Assembly: GCF_000691165.1 (NCBI RefSeq)
Contig: NZ_ASJD01000003.1
Coordinates: 248,001-312,000 of the forward strand
Length of the DNA stretch: 64,000 nucleotides
From: Bacillus safensis FO-36b
Lineage (GTDB): Bacteria > Bacillota > Bacilli > Bacillales > Bacillaceae
Direction of reading: 5' to 3'
This document shows positions 26,675 to 42,640 of this stretch, piece by piece. The notes beneath the pieces are model-generated. The model was not told where the DNA came from. It saw nothing but the letters and a program-made list of their open reading frames with translations, and did no database searches. The translations under genes and the position numbers were made by a program. The stretch's first letter is position 1; every line of letters begins with the position of its first letter.

Positions 26675-27992
26675 ATGAGTCAGCAAAAAGCCAATTTAGG
26701 CATTCGAGATATCCCAAAACCATTCACATGGCTGTCACTTAGCCTTCAGCATTTGTTTGCGATGTTTGGTGCGACCATTCTTGTACCAAAAATCATTGAT
26801 ATGAGTCCAGCCGTCGCGCTCATCTCAAGCGGTGTGGGAACGATTGTTTACTTAATTATCACAAGAGGACAAATTCCGGCGTATCTTGGATCGTCCTTTG
26901 CCTTCATCGCCCCCATACTGAATGTTAAAGCAACGGGCGGCCCTGGAGCCGCAATGGTTGGCGCCTTCATGGCGGGTGTCGCTTATGCACTCATCGCCCT
27001 GTTCATTAAATGGCTCGGCACAGGCTGGCTGATGAAGCTTCTGCCGCCGGTTGTCGTAGGACCAGTCATTATGGTCATCGGACTCGGACTCGCTGGAACA
27101 GCAGTCAACATGGCAATGTATGTTGATCCGAATGCCACCGAGCTAGTTTACAGCCTCAAGCATTTAATGGTTGCTGGCTTCACACTGGCTGTGACCATTA
27201 TTAGTATGATTTTCCTAAGAGGATTCCTTAGCTTAATCCCAGTATTAATCGGCATCATCAGCGGCTATCTCTTTGCCTTAACTCAAGGCATTGTGAACTT
27301 CCAGCCGGTCATTGACGCAAAATGGTTTGCTGTACCAGACTTCGTCGTGCCATTTGTCGACTATACACCTGCTGTGACATTAAGCATTCTCACAGTGATG
27401 GTGCCGGTTGCCTTTGTCACAATGTCTGAGCATATCGGCCACCAAGTGGTGTTAAGTAAGGTCGTAGGACAAGATTTTATTAAAAAACCAGGTCTTCACC
27501 GTTCCATTTTAGGAGACAGTGCGGCGACGATCTTCGCTTCACTTATTGGCGGACCGCCAACAACAACTTATGGAGAGAACATTGGCGTACTTGCCATCAC
27601 AAGAGTGTTCAGTATCTTCGTCATCGGCGGAGCAGCGGTGTTTGCGATCTGCTTCGGTTTTGTAGGAAAAATATCAGCATTAATCAGTACAGTGCCGTCC
27701 GCGGTGATGGGAGGCGTTTCGTTCCTGCTCTTTGGAATCATTGCTTCAAGCGGCCTGAGAATTCTGATTGATCATAAGGTGAATTTTGAAGAAAAGCGTA
27801 ATCTCATTATCGCATCAGTCATCCTAGTCATTGGAATTGGCGGGGCATTCATTGAGGTGAAACAAATCAATCTCACCCTATCTGGAATGGCACTTGCTGC
27901 GATTACAGGTGTCCTGTTAAATCTGATCCTGCCGCATCAAAAAGCAGAAGATGACAACTCAAATGAATCAAATACAGAAAACCTTTTAAAAG

Positions 27993-28003
<11 letters not shown>
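26675..28003 (+). CDS. pyrP: Uracil permease PyrP
   Basis: A 442-residue NCS2-family transporter, with about 12-14 membrane segments. Family motifs are QHLFAMFGATILVP near residue 25 and the substrate-region SEHIGHQVVLSKVVG and GGPPTTTYGENIGVLAITRV near 250-310. The start at 26675 (MSQQKANLGIRDIPKP) follows CTAGGAGGAAA at 26661-26671; an ATG at 26588 would lie inside the attenuator and is not used. The TGA stop sits inside the PyrR-binding loop of the next attenuator. Confidence 0.96.
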
Positions 28004-30323
<2,320 letters not shown>

Positions 30324-30327
<4 letters not shown>

Positions 30328-31418
30328 AGAGACGCTTAGTGCTAGAAAACGGAACAGTATTCGAAGGAACAGGCTTTGGCAGCTTAGAACCATCAGTCGG
30401 AGAAGTTGTCTTTAATACAGGGATGACGGGCTATCAAGAAATTTTATCTGATCCATCATACTGCGGACAAATTGTCACACTAACTTACCCGCTTATTGGC
30501 AACTATGGCATTAACCGTGATGATTTTGAATCGATCACACCGTTTGTAAAAGGGCTGATTGTGAAAGAGCTTTGTGAAAAGCCCTCAAACTGGCGCTCTT
30601 CATACTCACTCGATGAATATTTAAAAATGAAAAACATTCCGGGGCTGAGCGGAATCGATACACGGAAGCTGACTCGAATGATTCGAAGTGCAGGCACTTT
30701 AAGAGGGGCGTTTGCAGGACCTGATGAACGAGTAGAAGACGTTGTCCGCCGCCTTCAAACATTGCAGCTGCCAACAGATCAAGTGAGTCAAGTATCTGTG
30801 AAAAATGCGTACCCAAGCCCAGGCAGAGGAAAAAGAATTGTCCTTGTCGATTTCGGCATGAAGCACGGTATTTTGCGCGAGCTCAATAAACGTGACTGCG
30901 ACGTCATTGTGGTGCCATACAACATCACTGCAGATGAAGTGCTGCAGCTAAAGCCTGATGGCATCATGCTTTCAAACGGACCTGGAGATCCCGTGGATGT
31001 ACCGGAAGCCGTTGAGATGATTCAGCAATTGATTGGAAAGGTGCCGCTCTTTGGAATTTGCCTCGGACATCAATTATTTGCTCTAGCGTGTGGTGCAAGC
31101 ACAGAAAAAATGAAATTTGGCCACAGAGGATCAAACCATCCGGTGAAAGAACTAGCAACTGGCAAGGTGACACTGACGTCTCAAAACCACGGCTACACGG
31201 TTAGCAGTATTAACGAAGACGTGCTCGAAGTCACACATATTGCCCTAAACGACAATACGATTGAAGGATTAAAACATAAAGAAGTACCAGCATTCACTGT
31301 TCAGTACCACCCAGAAGCATCACCGGGTCCAGAAGATGCAAACTACTTATTTGACCAGTTCATGGAAATGATTCATACGACTGAGAAAGAAGGGGAAGAA
31401 GTATGCCAAAACGCGTAG
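30324..31418 (+). CDS. pyrAA: Carbamoyl-phosphate synthase small chain (pyrimidine-specific)
   Basis: A 364-residue glutamine amidotransferase subunit. The N-terminal CPSase small-chain domain begins [17 protein letters not shown]; the class I amidotransferase domain has the nucleophile Cys246 in [15 protein letters not shown], and the HPEAS motif with its histidine near 325. It releases ammonia from glutamine for PyrAB. It overlaps pyrAB by 16 bases. Confidence 0.96.
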
Positions 31419-34400
31419 ACATCAAAAAGATTTTAGTAATCGGATCAGGTCCTATCATCATCGGTCAGGCAGCGGAGTTTGACTATGCAGGCACACAGGC
31501 TTGCTTAGCGCTAAAAGAAGAGGGCTATGAAGTCGTTCTTGTCAACTCTAACCCTGCAACCATCATGACAGATACAGAAATGGCTGATAAGGTATACATC
31601 GAACCACTGACACCAGAATTTTTAACACGAATCATTCGAAAAGAACGCCCTGATGCAATCTTACCAACGCTTGGCGGGCAAACTGGATTAAACCTTGCAG
31701 TTGAATTATCAGAGCTTGGCGTATTAGCTGAATGCGGCGTTGAAGTACTCGGTACAAAGCTGTCAGCCATCCAAAAAGCAGAGGATAGAGATTTATTCCG
31801 TAATTTAATGAATGAACTAAATGAGCCAGTACCAGAAAGTGAAATCATTCATAACCTTGAAGAAGCGATGGCGTTCACGGATCAAATCGGTTTCCCTGTC
31901 ATTGTCAGACCAGCCTATACATTAGGCGGAACGGGCGGCGGTATTTGTACAAACGAGCAAGAACTGAAGGAAATCGTTGAAAACGGTCTGAAGCTTAGCC
32001 CAGTCACACAATGCTTACTTGAAAAAAGCATTGCCGGCTTTAAAGAAATTGAATATGAAGTCATGCGAGACAGCGGTGACCATGCAATCGTTGTTTGTAA
32101 CATGGAAAACTTTGACCCTGTCGGCATCCATACAGGTGACAGTATTGTTGTAGCACCAAGCCAAACGTTAAGTGACCGAGAATATCAGCTGCTTCGAAAT
32201 GTGTCGCTTAAGCTGATCCGTGCACTTGGCATTGAAGGCGGCTGTAATGTTCAGCTGGCACTTGATCCAAACAGCTTTCAATACTATATCATCGAAGTAA
32301 ACCCGCGTGTGAGCCGTTCCTCTGCGCTTGCGTCAAAAGCAACAGGCTATCCAATTGCCAAATTGGCAGCGAAAATTGCTGTCGGCTTAACGCTTGATGA
32401 AATGATGAACCCAGTCACAGGTAAAACCTATGCAGCCTTCGAGCCGGCACTTGACTATATCGTTTCTAAAATACCGCGCTGGCCGTTCGATAAATTTGAA
32501 TCTGCCAACAGACGTCTTGGTACGCAAATGAAGGCAACTGGTGAAGTCATGGCGATCGGCCGTACATTAGAAGAGTCTCTTCTAAAGGCAGTACGTTCAC
32601 TTGAAGCCGATGTGCATCACATTGAATTAAAAGATGAAGCAGACATCACAAATGAAGTGCTTGAAAAGCGGATTATCAAAGCGGGAGACGAACGATTATT
32701 TTATATCGCTGAGGCACTTAGAAGAGGCTATACAGTCGAACAAATACATGAATTCTCAAAAATTGATTACTTCTTCCTTCATAAGCTGGAAGGCATTATC
32801 GTCTTTGAGAAGACATTAAAAGAAAACAAAGGCAATACAGACGTATTAAAAGAAGCAAAAGAAAAAGGCTTCTCAGATATCTACATTAGCCGCGAGTGGA
32901 ATATGAACGAAGCGGATGTCTACAAGCTAAGACAAGAAGCAGGCATTGTACCTGTATACAAAATGGTGGATACATGTGCAGCAGAATTTGAATCAGAGAC
33001 ACCATATTTCTACAGCACGTATGAAGATGAAAATGAATCAGAACGGACTGACAAGAAAAGCGTCATCGTATTAGGTTCAGGTCCTATCCGAATTGGACAA
33101 GGAGTTGAATTTGATTATGCGACCGTTCACTCTGTGTGGGCAATTAAACAAGCAGGCTATGAAGCGATCATTATTAACAACAACCCTGAAACGGTCTCAA
33201 CAGACTTTAGTATTTCAGATAAGCTTTACTTTGAACCACTCACTGTAGAAGATGTCATGCACATCATCGACCTTGAACAGCCTGAAGGAGTCGTTGTTCA
33301 GTTCGGCGGACAAACGGCGATCAACCTAGCAGACGAATTATCAAATAGAGGGGTTAAAATTCTTGGAACTTCTCTAGAAGACCTAGACCGCGCAGAAAAC
33401 CGGGACAAGTTTGAACAAACGTTGGAAACACTCGGTGTGCCGCAGCCTAAAGGGAAAACAGCAACGTCTGTGCCTGAAGCTGTAGCGATTGCCAATCAAA
33501 TCGGCTACCCAGTCCTTGTCCGTCCTTCCTATGTATTAGGCGGCCGCGCGATGGAAATTGTGTATCAAGAAACAGAGCTTCTTCACTACATGGAGAATGC
33601 GGTGAAAGTCAATCCGCAGCATCCGGTGTTAATTGACAAGTATTTGACAGGAAAAGAAATTGAAGTAGATGCCGTGTCTGATGGAGAAACTGTCGTGATC
33701 CCAGGCATTATGGAACACATTGAAAGAGCCGGAGTTCACTCTGGTGACTCGATTGCGGTCTATCCGCCGCAAACATTGTCTGAGGACATCAAAGCGAAGA
33801 TCGCAGAATACACGATCAAGCTTGCCAAAGGACTCAACATTATTGGGCTTTTGAACATACAATTTGTCCTATCAAAAGGTGAAGTGTATGTACTTGAAGT
33901 GAACCCGAGATCAAGCCGGACGGTTCCTTTCTTAAGTAAAATTACAGGCATTCCGATGGCAAACCTTGCGACAAAAGTCATCTTGGGGGACAAGCTCAAA
34001 AATTATGGCTACGAAGAAGGGCTTCATACAGAGCAAGAAGGAGTGTACGTCAAAGTTCCAGTCTTCTCTTTTGCAAAATTAAGAAGAGTGGATATTACAC
34101 TCGGGCCTGAAATGAAATCAACAGGTGAAGTCATGGGGAAAGATGTCACGATCGAAAAAGCCTTATATAAAGGATTGATTGCATCAGGCATTCAAATTCC
34201 TAAAGACGGAACAGTTCTTCTGACAGTGGCTGATAAGGATAAAGAAGAAGGACTTGAGATCGCAAGAAGATTCCATTCGATCGGCTATCATATTTTAGCA
34301 ACAGAAGGAACAGCGAATTATTTAAAACAAGCCTCCATTCCATCAAGTGTGGTCGGCAAAATTGGAGAAGAAGGCAAAAATCTTCTCGATGTCATTCGAA

Positions 34401-34614
34401 ACGGGGAAGCCCAATTCGTGATCAACACATTAACAAAAGGAAAACAGCCGGCAAGAGACGGCTTTAGAATTAGACGTGAATCAGTTGAAAACGGAGTGGC
34501 CTGCTTAACGTCCCTAGACACAGCAGAAGCCATTTTAAGAGTGCTTGAGAGCATGACATTTAGAGCGGATGAAATGCCAGAAGTGAAAACGAATGCTGAG
34601 GTGACAGTAACGAT

Positions 34615-34618
<4 letters not shown>
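31403..34618 (+). CDS. pyrAB: Carbamoyl-phosphate synthase large chain (pyrimidine-specific)
   Basis: A 1071-residue enzyme with two homologous ATP-grasp halves (about 1-400 and 550-930), each opening with [22 protein letters not shown]. An oligomerisation domain lies between them, and a C-terminal MGS-like allosteric domain (about 940-1071) binds UMP or PRPP in other enzymes. The PyrAA partner overlaps upstream; pyrK overlaps downstream by ATGA. Confidence 0.97.
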
Positions 34619-36993
<2,375 letters not shown>

Positions 36994-37000
36994 CTGCCAG

Positions 37001-37663
37001 ATGAAATCAAAAATCGCGAAACATCTATTACAAATCAAAGCGGTCTCATTAAAACCAGACGAACCGTTTACATGGGCGAGCGGTATAAAATCACCGATCT
37101 ATTGTGATAACCGCCTCACATTATCATATCCAGAAGTCAGACACGACATTGCGGAAGGTCTAAAAGATTTGATTCTCACTCATTTCAAGGGAGCAGAGGT
37201 TGTCGCGGGTACTGCAACAGCGGGCATTCCGCATGCGGCATTAGCGGCAGACCGCTTGAACATCCCAATGTGTTATGTCAGAAGTAAGCCGAAAGCACAC
37301 GGAAAAGGAAATCAAATTGAAGGGGCTGTATCGAAAGGCCAAAAGGTTGTCGTCGTTGAAGACCTTATTTCCACAGGAGGCAGTGTGCTTGAAGTGGTCG
37401 CTGCTCTTCAAGCTGAGGGCTGCGAGGTACTAGGAGTCGCCGCAATCTTCACATACGGACTGCCAAAAGCAGCAGCCGCTTTTCAAGAAAAAAATATTCC
37501 GTATGTCACCCTGACAGACTATGACACATTGACAGACGTGGCACTTGAACTGAAAGCGATTGAGCCGTCTGCGATGAACAAACTAAAACGCTGGAGACAA
37601 GATCCGTCCTCTGAATCTTGGATGGAAGAAACGGTCTGTAAAGAAGAGAAAGGACTAGGATGA
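37001..37663 (+). CDS. pyrE: Orotate phosphoribosyltransferase
   Basis: A 220-residue enzyme that adds PRPP to orotate. The PRPP motif [17 protein letters not shown] is near residues 114-130, and [16 protein letters not shown] near 22 is the substrate hood. It is a few residues longer at the C terminus than B. subtilis PyrE (an acidic tail ending EEKGLG). Last gene of the operon before the terminator. Confidence 0.96.
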   Translation: MKSKIAKHLLQIKAVSLKPDEPFTWASGIKSPIYCDNRLTLSYPEVRHDIAEGLKDLILTHFKGAEVVAGTATAGIPHAALAADRLNIPMCYVRSKPKAHGKGNQIEGAVSKGQKVVVVEDLISTGGSVLEVVAALQAEGCEVLGVAAIFTYGLPKAAAAFQEKNIPYVTLTDYDTLTDVALELKAIEPSAMNKLKRWRQDPSSESWMEETVCKEEKGLG

Positions 37664-37690
37664 AGAGCATTTTAGCCTCCTATCGTTAAC

Positions 37691-37723
37691 AAAAGCTGTG
37701 CTTGCCCGCACGGCTTTTTTATT
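37691..37723 (+). terminator. Terminator of the pyr operon
   Basis: AAAAGCTGTGC pairs with GCACGGCTTTT (one G-T pair) around a short loop, followed by more T. Confidence 0.82.
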
Positions 37724-37786
37724 TGGGTAAAAATAGTAAAATAGACTCAAATTTTAATAAAAACTAATCCTATCAATAAAGTCGGG

Positions 37787-37814
37787 TTGACTTTTGTTTG
37801 AATTGTGTTAATAT
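37787..37814 (+). promoter_or_regulatory. Sigma-A promoter of the cys operon
   Basis: TTGACT at 37787-37792, 16-base spacer, TAATAT at 37809-37814 with TG three bases before it. Start near 37820, just before the S-box. Confidence 0.6.
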
Positions 37815-37827
37815 TTAAGACAAATTG

Positions 37828-37984
37828 AAACTCTTATCCAGAGAGGTGGAGGGACTGGCCCGATGAAACCCGGCAACCTGCGATTCGCAAGGTGCTACTT
37901 CCTGCAAAATGATTCTATTTTGAAAGATAAGGAAATCGTGAGCTTCCTCATCTTTCTTTCGGACTGAAAGAAAGTTTTTTTATT
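37828..37984 (+). promoter_or_regulatory. SAM-I riboswitch (S-box) with terminator
   Basis: The aptamer runs from CTCTTATCCAGAGAGGTGG at 37831 through CTGGCCCGATGAAACCCGG and CAACC to the closing GATAAG at 37925-37930; the 5' CTTATC and 3' GATAAG form P1. The terminator is CTTTCTTTC with GAAAGAAAG and seven T (37952-37982). With SAM bound, P1 forms and transcription stops; without SAM, the P1 3' strand can pair into an antiterminator. It sits in the 344-base gap after pyrE. Confidence 0.95.
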
Positions 37985-38007
37985 TTAACGGTGAGGAGGA
38001 AGAGGAG

Positions 38008-38154
38008 ATGGAAGTGAAACAAAATCAGGATGAGGACTTAGTAAAGCATATGCAAGAACTGATTGGGGATATGAAATTCGGTTCAATTACGTTAATTGTT
38101 CAGGACGGTCAAGTGATTCAAGTGGAAAAAAACGAAAAAATTAGATTGAAGTAG
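38008..38154 (+). CDS. Small DUF2292 protein (YezD-like) leading the sulfate operon
   Basis: A 48-residue protein starting MEVKQNQDEDLVKHMQEL and ending KNEKIRLK; it has a short helix and a predicted beta part (FGSITLIVQDGQVIQVEK). This is the YezD/DUF2292 pattern, found near sulfur genes in many bacteria, with no known function. AAGAGGAG at 38000-38007 abuts the ATG closely, while GAGGAGGAAG at 37993 gives better spacing. It lies between the SAM riboswitch and cysH, so it shares their control. Confidence 0.8.
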   Translation: MEVKQNQDEDLVKHMQELIGDMKFGSITLIVQDGQVIQVEKNEKIRLK

Positions 38155-38199
38155 TGCGGAAATTAGCAATATGAGCGGTACTCCGGAAGGGGAGAAATC

Positions 38200-38901
38200 A
38201 TGTTAACTTATGAAAATTGGCAAGAGCCGTCCATTACATTTCAAGAGGATGATTTGTATAAAGGAGCCCTGTCTGTACTGAAATGGGCGTACGGTCATTA
38301 TGGTGACCAGCTCGTGTATGCGTGCAGCTTTGGCATCGAGGGCATCGTTCTGATTGATCTGATTGCAAAAGTAAAAAAAGATGCGAGAATTGTCTTTTTA
38401 GATACAGGTCTGCATTTTAAGGAAACATACGACACAATTGATGCGGTAAAGGAAAGATACCCGGGTTTAGACATTGTATTGAAAACGCCTGAGCTGACGG
38501 TTGAACAGCAAAATGAGCAGCACGGTGATGAATTATGGAAAACAAATCCTCAAAGCTGCTGCCATATGCGTAAGGTCATTCCTTTACAAGAAGCTCTCTC
38601 TGGTTATCCAGCATGGCTTTCCGGTTTAAGAAGAGAGCAGTCACCAAAACGAGCAGGGACGAATTTCTTAAATAAGGATGAGAAATTCAAATCAGTGAAA
38701 GTATGTCCGCTCATCCATTGGACGTGGAAGGACATATGGAGATATGCATCTAGAGAGGAACTTACTTATAATCCGCTGCATGACCAAGGATATCCAAGTA
38801 TCGGCTGTGCACCGTGTACACAGCCAGCATTTACTGCAGATGATCTGCGTTCTGGCAGATGGTCAGGAACAGCAAAGACAGAGTGCGGATTACATGAGTA
38901 A
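38200..38901 (+). CDS. cysH: Phosphoadenylyl/adenylyl-sulfate reductase CysH
   Basis: A 233-residue thioredoxin-dependent reductase that turns PAPS or APS into sulfite. The PP-loop region is YACSFGIEG (near residue 41). The four iron-sulfur cysteines of the APS-reducing type are present: a CC pair in NPQSCCHMRK and a CxxC in IGCAPCTQP. The catalytic cysteine is in the C-terminal ECGLHE. AAGGGGAG precedes the ATG. It has the same length as the B. subtilis enzyme and starts the assimilation genes after the DUF2292 protein. Confidence 0.96.
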   Translation: MLTYENWQEPSITFQEDDLYKGALSVLKWAYGHYGDQLVYACSFGIEGIVLIDLIAKVKKDARIVFLDTGLHFKETYDTIDAVKERYPGLDIVLKTPELTVEQQNEQHGDELWKTNPQSCCHMRKVIPLQEALSGYPAWLSGLRREQSPKRAGTNFLNKDEKFKSVKVCPLIHWTWKDIWRYASREELTYNPLHDQGYPSIGCAPCTQPAFTADDLRSGRWSGTAKTECGLHE

Positions 38902-38914
38902 GGGAGCATAACGT

Positions 38915-39979
38915 ATGGAAATCGCCGCAATTTTATTTAGTCTATTCTTTGCTTTAAACATAGGCGCAAGCGGGGCAGCTGCTTCTATGGGCATTGCGTA
39001 TGGATCAGGTGCCATTCAAAAGCCCATTTATGCACTCAGTTTTTGTGCAGTGGGAATTTTAGCAGGTTCAGTGATTGGCGGCGGCGAGGTCGTCAAAACG
39101 ATCAGCTCTGGTATTATGCCAGAATCAGTCATTACACTTGAAATCGTTTGTATTATCATTGGTTCTGCTGCACTATCACTTTTCATAGCGAATCTCATGG
39201 CGATTCCTTTATCAACAAGTGAGGTCACAGTAGGGGCTGTGGTTGGTGTGGCAGTCGCGTATAAAGTATTGTTTGTGAAATCCATTTTAGTGATTGTGGC
39301 ATTTTGGGTCATCATCCCGCTTTTTGCCTTTCTTTTTACCTTTGCTGTCGTCAAAATCATCAGAATGTTCCCTAAACGGAAGCTGTCTAAAAAAGGCACA
39401 GCTATTTTATCTGTCGTATTAATCCTCAGCGGATTTTTAGAGGCATTTTCAGCCGGTATGAACAATGTGGCAAATGCTGTCGGCCCGCTCGTCGCTTCAG
39501 GCGTTTTGTCTGTTGGGCAGGGAACACTTTACGGCGGAATCTTCGTCGCAGCAGGGGCCCTCTTGCTAGGCAGAAGAGTGCTGGAAACAAACGGAAAGAA
39601 AATTACCCGCTATCAAACAGGCGAAGGGATTTTACTTTCGAGTACCGGTGCCGGGCTTGTCATCGTCAGCTCTATTTTTGGGCTGCCCGTTCCACTTACG
39701 CAAATCACCTCCTCGTCTATCATCGGGCTTGGAATGGCAAAAGGCGGGCCTAACATTTTTCACAAACATGTTGTGAAAAAAATGCTGAAAGTATGGGTGG
39801 TCTCACCTTTTTTATCACTCAGCCTCTCGTATTTGCTTGTGAGCCTTTTCTTAAAAGGAGACTATTACTCTATCTTTATCATGATGAGTGTACTGCTTGC
39901 CTCACTTGGTGCGCTGAGTCTGATGAAGGCAGTCAAAAATGAAAGCAGCTCTATTCATGAACAGGGCGGCGGGATTTAA
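38915..39979 (+). CDS. cysP: Sulfate permease CysP (PiT family)
   Basis: A 354-residue membrane protein with about ten to eleven hydrophobic segments. It has the inverted repeat of the PiT (inorganic phosphate transporter) family: NIGASGAAASMGIAYGSGAI near residue 13 and AFSAGMNNVANAVGPLVASG near 173. B. subtilis CysP transports sulfate in spite of its phosphate-transporter family. It lies between cysH and sat, which supports sulfate as substrate. AAGGGAG precedes the ATG. Confidence 0.93.
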   Translation: MEIAAILFSLFFALNIGASGAAASMGIAYGSGAIQKPIYALSFCAVGILAGSVIGGGEVVKTISSGIMPESVITLEIVCIIIGSAALSLFIANLMAIPLSTSEVTVGAVVGVAVAYKVLFVKSILVIVAFWVIIPLFAFLFTFAVVKIIRMFPKRKLSKKGTAILSVVLILSGFLEAFSAGMNNVANAVGPLVASGVLSVGQGTLYGGIFVAAGALLLGRRVLETNGKKITRYQTGEGILLSSTGAGLVIVSSIFGLPVPLTQITSSSIIGLGMAKGGPNIFHKHVVKKMLKVWVVSPFLSLSLSYLLVSLFLKGDYYSIFIMMSVLLASLGALSLMKAVKNESSSIHEQGGGI

Positions 39980-40036
39980 CCATAAATCCGACTATTAACA
40001 TCTAATAAATATGAACATTGAGAGGAAGATGAACAA

Positions 40037-41173
40037 ATGAGTTTAACACCACATGGTGGCGTATTAATTAATCGAGTAAATGAAGAATATGATCTCAGCA
40101 CGGCTGCGAAGGAAATTGAACTAGATGCGATTTCCTTTGCAGACCTTGAACTCATTGCAATTGGCGGATATAGTCCAATTGAAGGGTTTTTAACAAAAGC
40201 TGATTATGAAGCAGTTGTAAGCAGTATGCGGCTAGCAAGTGGTGTCGTTTGGTCTCTTCCTATTACACTGCCAGTGACAAAAGAAAAGGCGGCGGAAATC
40301 CATCAAGGCGATATCGTGCGCTTATCCTACAATGGAACTGTATATGGGGTCATTGAAGTAGAGGATCAATACACACCAGATAAAGAAAAAGAAGCGGTGA
40401 ATGTCTATAAAACAGATGACCGCAATCATCCAGGCGTGAAAAAATTATTTGAACGCGGCGATACTTACATTGGCGGAAAAATTACACTGACGAAACGCAG
40501 TGAAAAACCATTCCCTCAATTTACGTATGAGCCAGAAGAAACAAGACGTCATTTTAAAGATAACGGCTGGAAAACCATTGTTGGTTTCCAAACGAGAAAC
40601 CCTGTTCATCGTGCTCATGAATATATTCAAAAAACAGCACTGGAAACAGTCGATGGTTTATTTTTAAATCCGCTTGTCGGTGAAACAAAATCTGACGACA
40701 TCCCGGCAGATGTAAGAATGAAAAGCTATCAAGTATTATTGGACGGTTATTATCCAAAAGACCGCGTCTTTTTAGGTGTTTTTCCTGCTGCAATGCGTTA
40801 TGCTGGACCAAAGGAAGCCATTTTTCATGCGCTAGTGCGGAAAAATTATGGCTGCACCCATTTTATTGTTGGAAGAGATCATGCAGGTGTTGGTGACTAT
40901 TACGGCACATACGAGGCGCAGGAACTATTTGATCAATTTACAAGCGAAGAAATCGGCATTACTCCATTAAAATTTGAACACAGCTTCTACTGTAATACAT
41001 GTGAAGCGATGGCCACTCCAAAAACGTGTCCTCACGACAAAAGCGAGCATGTCATTCTTTCAGGTACAAAGGTTCGAACAATGCTGAGAAACGGTGAATT
41101 ACCACCAAGCACGTTCAGCCGAAAAGAAGTCATTGAAACATTAATCGAAGGATTAAAAACGACGGTATCTTAA
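40037..41173 (+). CDS. sat: Sulfate adenylyltransferase
   Basis: A 378-residue ATP sulfurylase that makes APS from sulfate and ATP. The catalytic motif [15 protein letters not shown] is near residue 180 and [13 protein letters not shown] near 280. Cysteines in [18 protein letters not shown] suggest a metal-binding knot as in related enzymes. AGAGGAAG precedes the ATG. Its stop overlaps the first bases of an unused ATG of the next gene. Confidence 0.96.
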   Translation: MSLTPHGGVLINRVNEEYDLSTAAKEIELDAISFADLELIAIGGYSPIEGFLTKADYEAVVSSMRLASGVVWSLPITLPVTKEKAAEIHQGDIVRLSYNGTVYGVIEVEDQYTPDKEKEAVNVYKTDDRNHPGVKKLFERGDTYIGGKITLTKRSEKPFPQFTYEPEETRRHFKDNGWKTIVGFQTRNPVHRAHEYIQKTALETVDGLFLNPLVGETKSDDIPADVRMKSYQVLLDGYYPKDRVFLGVFPAAMRYAGPKEAIFHALVRKNYGCTHFIVGRDHAGVGDYYGTYEAQELFDQFTSEEIGITPLKFEHSFYCNTCEAMATPKTCPHDKSEHVILSGTKVRTMLRNGELPPSTFSRKEVIETLIEGLKTTVS

Positions 41174-41187
41174 TGGGAGGGTATGAC

Positions 41188-41781
41188 ATGAGCAACGAAC
41201 ATATCGTGTGGCATGATTCATCAATTACAAAAAAAGAATATCAGCAGAAAAACAATCATACGAGCGGCATTATCTGGCTTACAGGTCTAAGTGGGTCAGG
41301 TAAATCAACGATCGCGAATGCAGCCGCGAGAGAGCTGTTTGAACAAGGCTACCAAGTCACAGTTCTTGACGGCGATAACGTGCGGCACGGACTCAATAAA
41401 GATCTAGGGTTTTCAGATGATGACAGAAAAGAAAACATCCGCCGGATCGGAGAAGTAGCAAAATTATTTGTGGAGCAAGGGACGATTGTCATCACTGCTT
41501 TTATTTCTCCATTTCAAGAAGACCGCCACACTGTCAGACAGTTGGTCGAAGATGGGGAATTTCACGAAGTATTTGTCAAATGTGATCTGAACGTGTGTGA
41601 AGAGCGTGATCCAAAAGGGTTATATAAAAAGGCGAGAAACGGTGAAATTCCGTTTTTCACTGGAATCGATTCACCGTATGAAGAGCCTGCTGCGCCTGAG
41701 CTCGTATTAGATACAGGGGAATTATCCCGTGAGGAATCTAAACAGCGTCTTGTTGATTATGTAAAAGGAACAACGAAATAA
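41188..41781 (+). CDS. cysC: Adenylylsulfate kinase
   Basis: A 197-residue APS kinase that makes PAPS. The P-loop GLSGSGKST is near residues 34-42 and [27 protein letters not shown] near 63. The start is ATG 41188 because GGGAGGG at 41175-41181 lies before it; an in-frame ATG at 41173 overlaps the sat stop and lies upstream of that site. The chosen length equals the B. subtilis protein. Confidence 0.95.
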   Translation: MSNEHIVWHDSSITKKEYQQKNNHTSGIIWLTGLSGSGKSTIANAAARELFEQGYQVTVLDGDNVRHGLNKDLGFSDDDRKENIRRIGEVAKLFVEQGTIVITAFISPFQEDRHTVRQLVEDGEFHEVFVKCDLNVCEERDPKGLYKKARNGEIPFFTGIDSPYEEPAAPELVLDTGELSREESKQRLVDYVKGTTK

Positions 41782-41810
41782 TCGCCTGATGGCAGGGGGA
41801 GAAAAGCAAG

Positions 41811-42566
41811 ATGGGGAAAGTATACATTGTGGGTGCTGGACCCGGTGACCCAGATTTAATAACATTAAAGGCCCATAAGGCGATACAGCGGGCAGATGTC
41901 ATCTTATATGATCGTCTTGTCAATCAAGAAATTCTCGCCCATGCCAAACCGGAGGCGGAATTGATTTATTGCGGCAAGCTGCCAAATCATCATACAATGA
42001 GACAGGAAGCTATCAATGAAGCGCTTGTGGCTCATGCAAAGGAAGGGAACGTTGTCGTTCGGCTGAAAGGCGGCGACCCCTTTGTCTTTGGCCGCGGCGG
42101 TGAAGAAATCGAATGCTTAGCTGAGCACGGAATTCCGTATGAGGTCGTCCCAGGAATTACTTCTGGGATTGCAGCGGCTGCTTATGCGGGCATCCCTGTG
42201 ACACATCGTGAATTCAGCTCAAATGTTGCTTTTGTCACGGGTCACTATCAAAAGGATGAACATTTTGAAGAAAAGTGGGAGGCGCTGGCTACAGGGATTG
42301 ATACTCTTGTGATTTACATGGGTGTCAAAAACGTGGAAAGAGTGCAGCGCCTGCTTTTGAAAAATGGACGGGACCCAGAAACACCTGCTGCATTTATACA
42401 CTGGGGAACCACAACAAGGCAAAAGACAACGTGCTGCACGGTGGCGACACTGTCTGAAACCGTTGAAAAAGAAGGGATCGAGCATCCAAGTTTAATTGTT
42501 GTTGGAGATGTCGTTCATTTTCATCAAAAGCTGAACTGGTTTGAACCTGCATTCATTGAGAAATGA
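41811..42566 (+). CDS. ylnD: Uroporphyrinogen-III C-methyltransferase (siroheme synthesis) YlnD
   Basis: A 251-residue SAM-dependent methyltransferase of the SUMT/CobA family: [18 protein letters not shown] at the N terminus, [16 protein letters not shown] near residue 83, and [17 protein letters not shown] near 130. It makes precorrin-2, the first step to siroheme, the cofactor of sulfite reductase. AGGGGGAG at 41794-41801 precedes the ATG. The gene order ylnD-ylnE-ylnF gives methyltransferase, ferrochelatase and dehydrogenase, the whole siroheme branch. Confidence 0.94.
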   Translation: MGKVYIVGAGPGDPDLITLKAHKAIQRADVILYDRLVNQEILAHAKPEAELIYCGKLPNHHTMRQEAINEALVAHAKEGNVVVRLKGGDPFVFGRGGEEIECLAEHGIPYEVVPGITSGIAAAAYAGIPVTHREFSSNVAFVTGHYQKDEHFEEKWEALATGIDTLVIYMGVKNVERVQRLLLKNGRDPETPAAFIHWGTTTRQKTTCCTVATLSETVEKEGIEHPSLIVVGDVVHFHQKLNWFEPAFIEK

Positions 42567-42576
42567 GAATGATAGA

Positions 42577-42609
42577 GAAAAGACACGTGCATACATCGTG
42601 TCTTTTCGT
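42577..42609 (+). other. Hairpin between ylnD and ylnE
   Basis: AAAAGACACG and CGTGTCTTTT form a perfect 10-bp stem with a loop of about nine bases. The T run is short (TTTT before C), so it would be a weak or partial terminator that lowers ylnE/ylnF expression, or an mRNA-processing or stability hairpin. Confidence 0.55.
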
Positions 42610-42640
42610 CTGATGAAAACAAGTGAGAGGGAGGAGCCGC

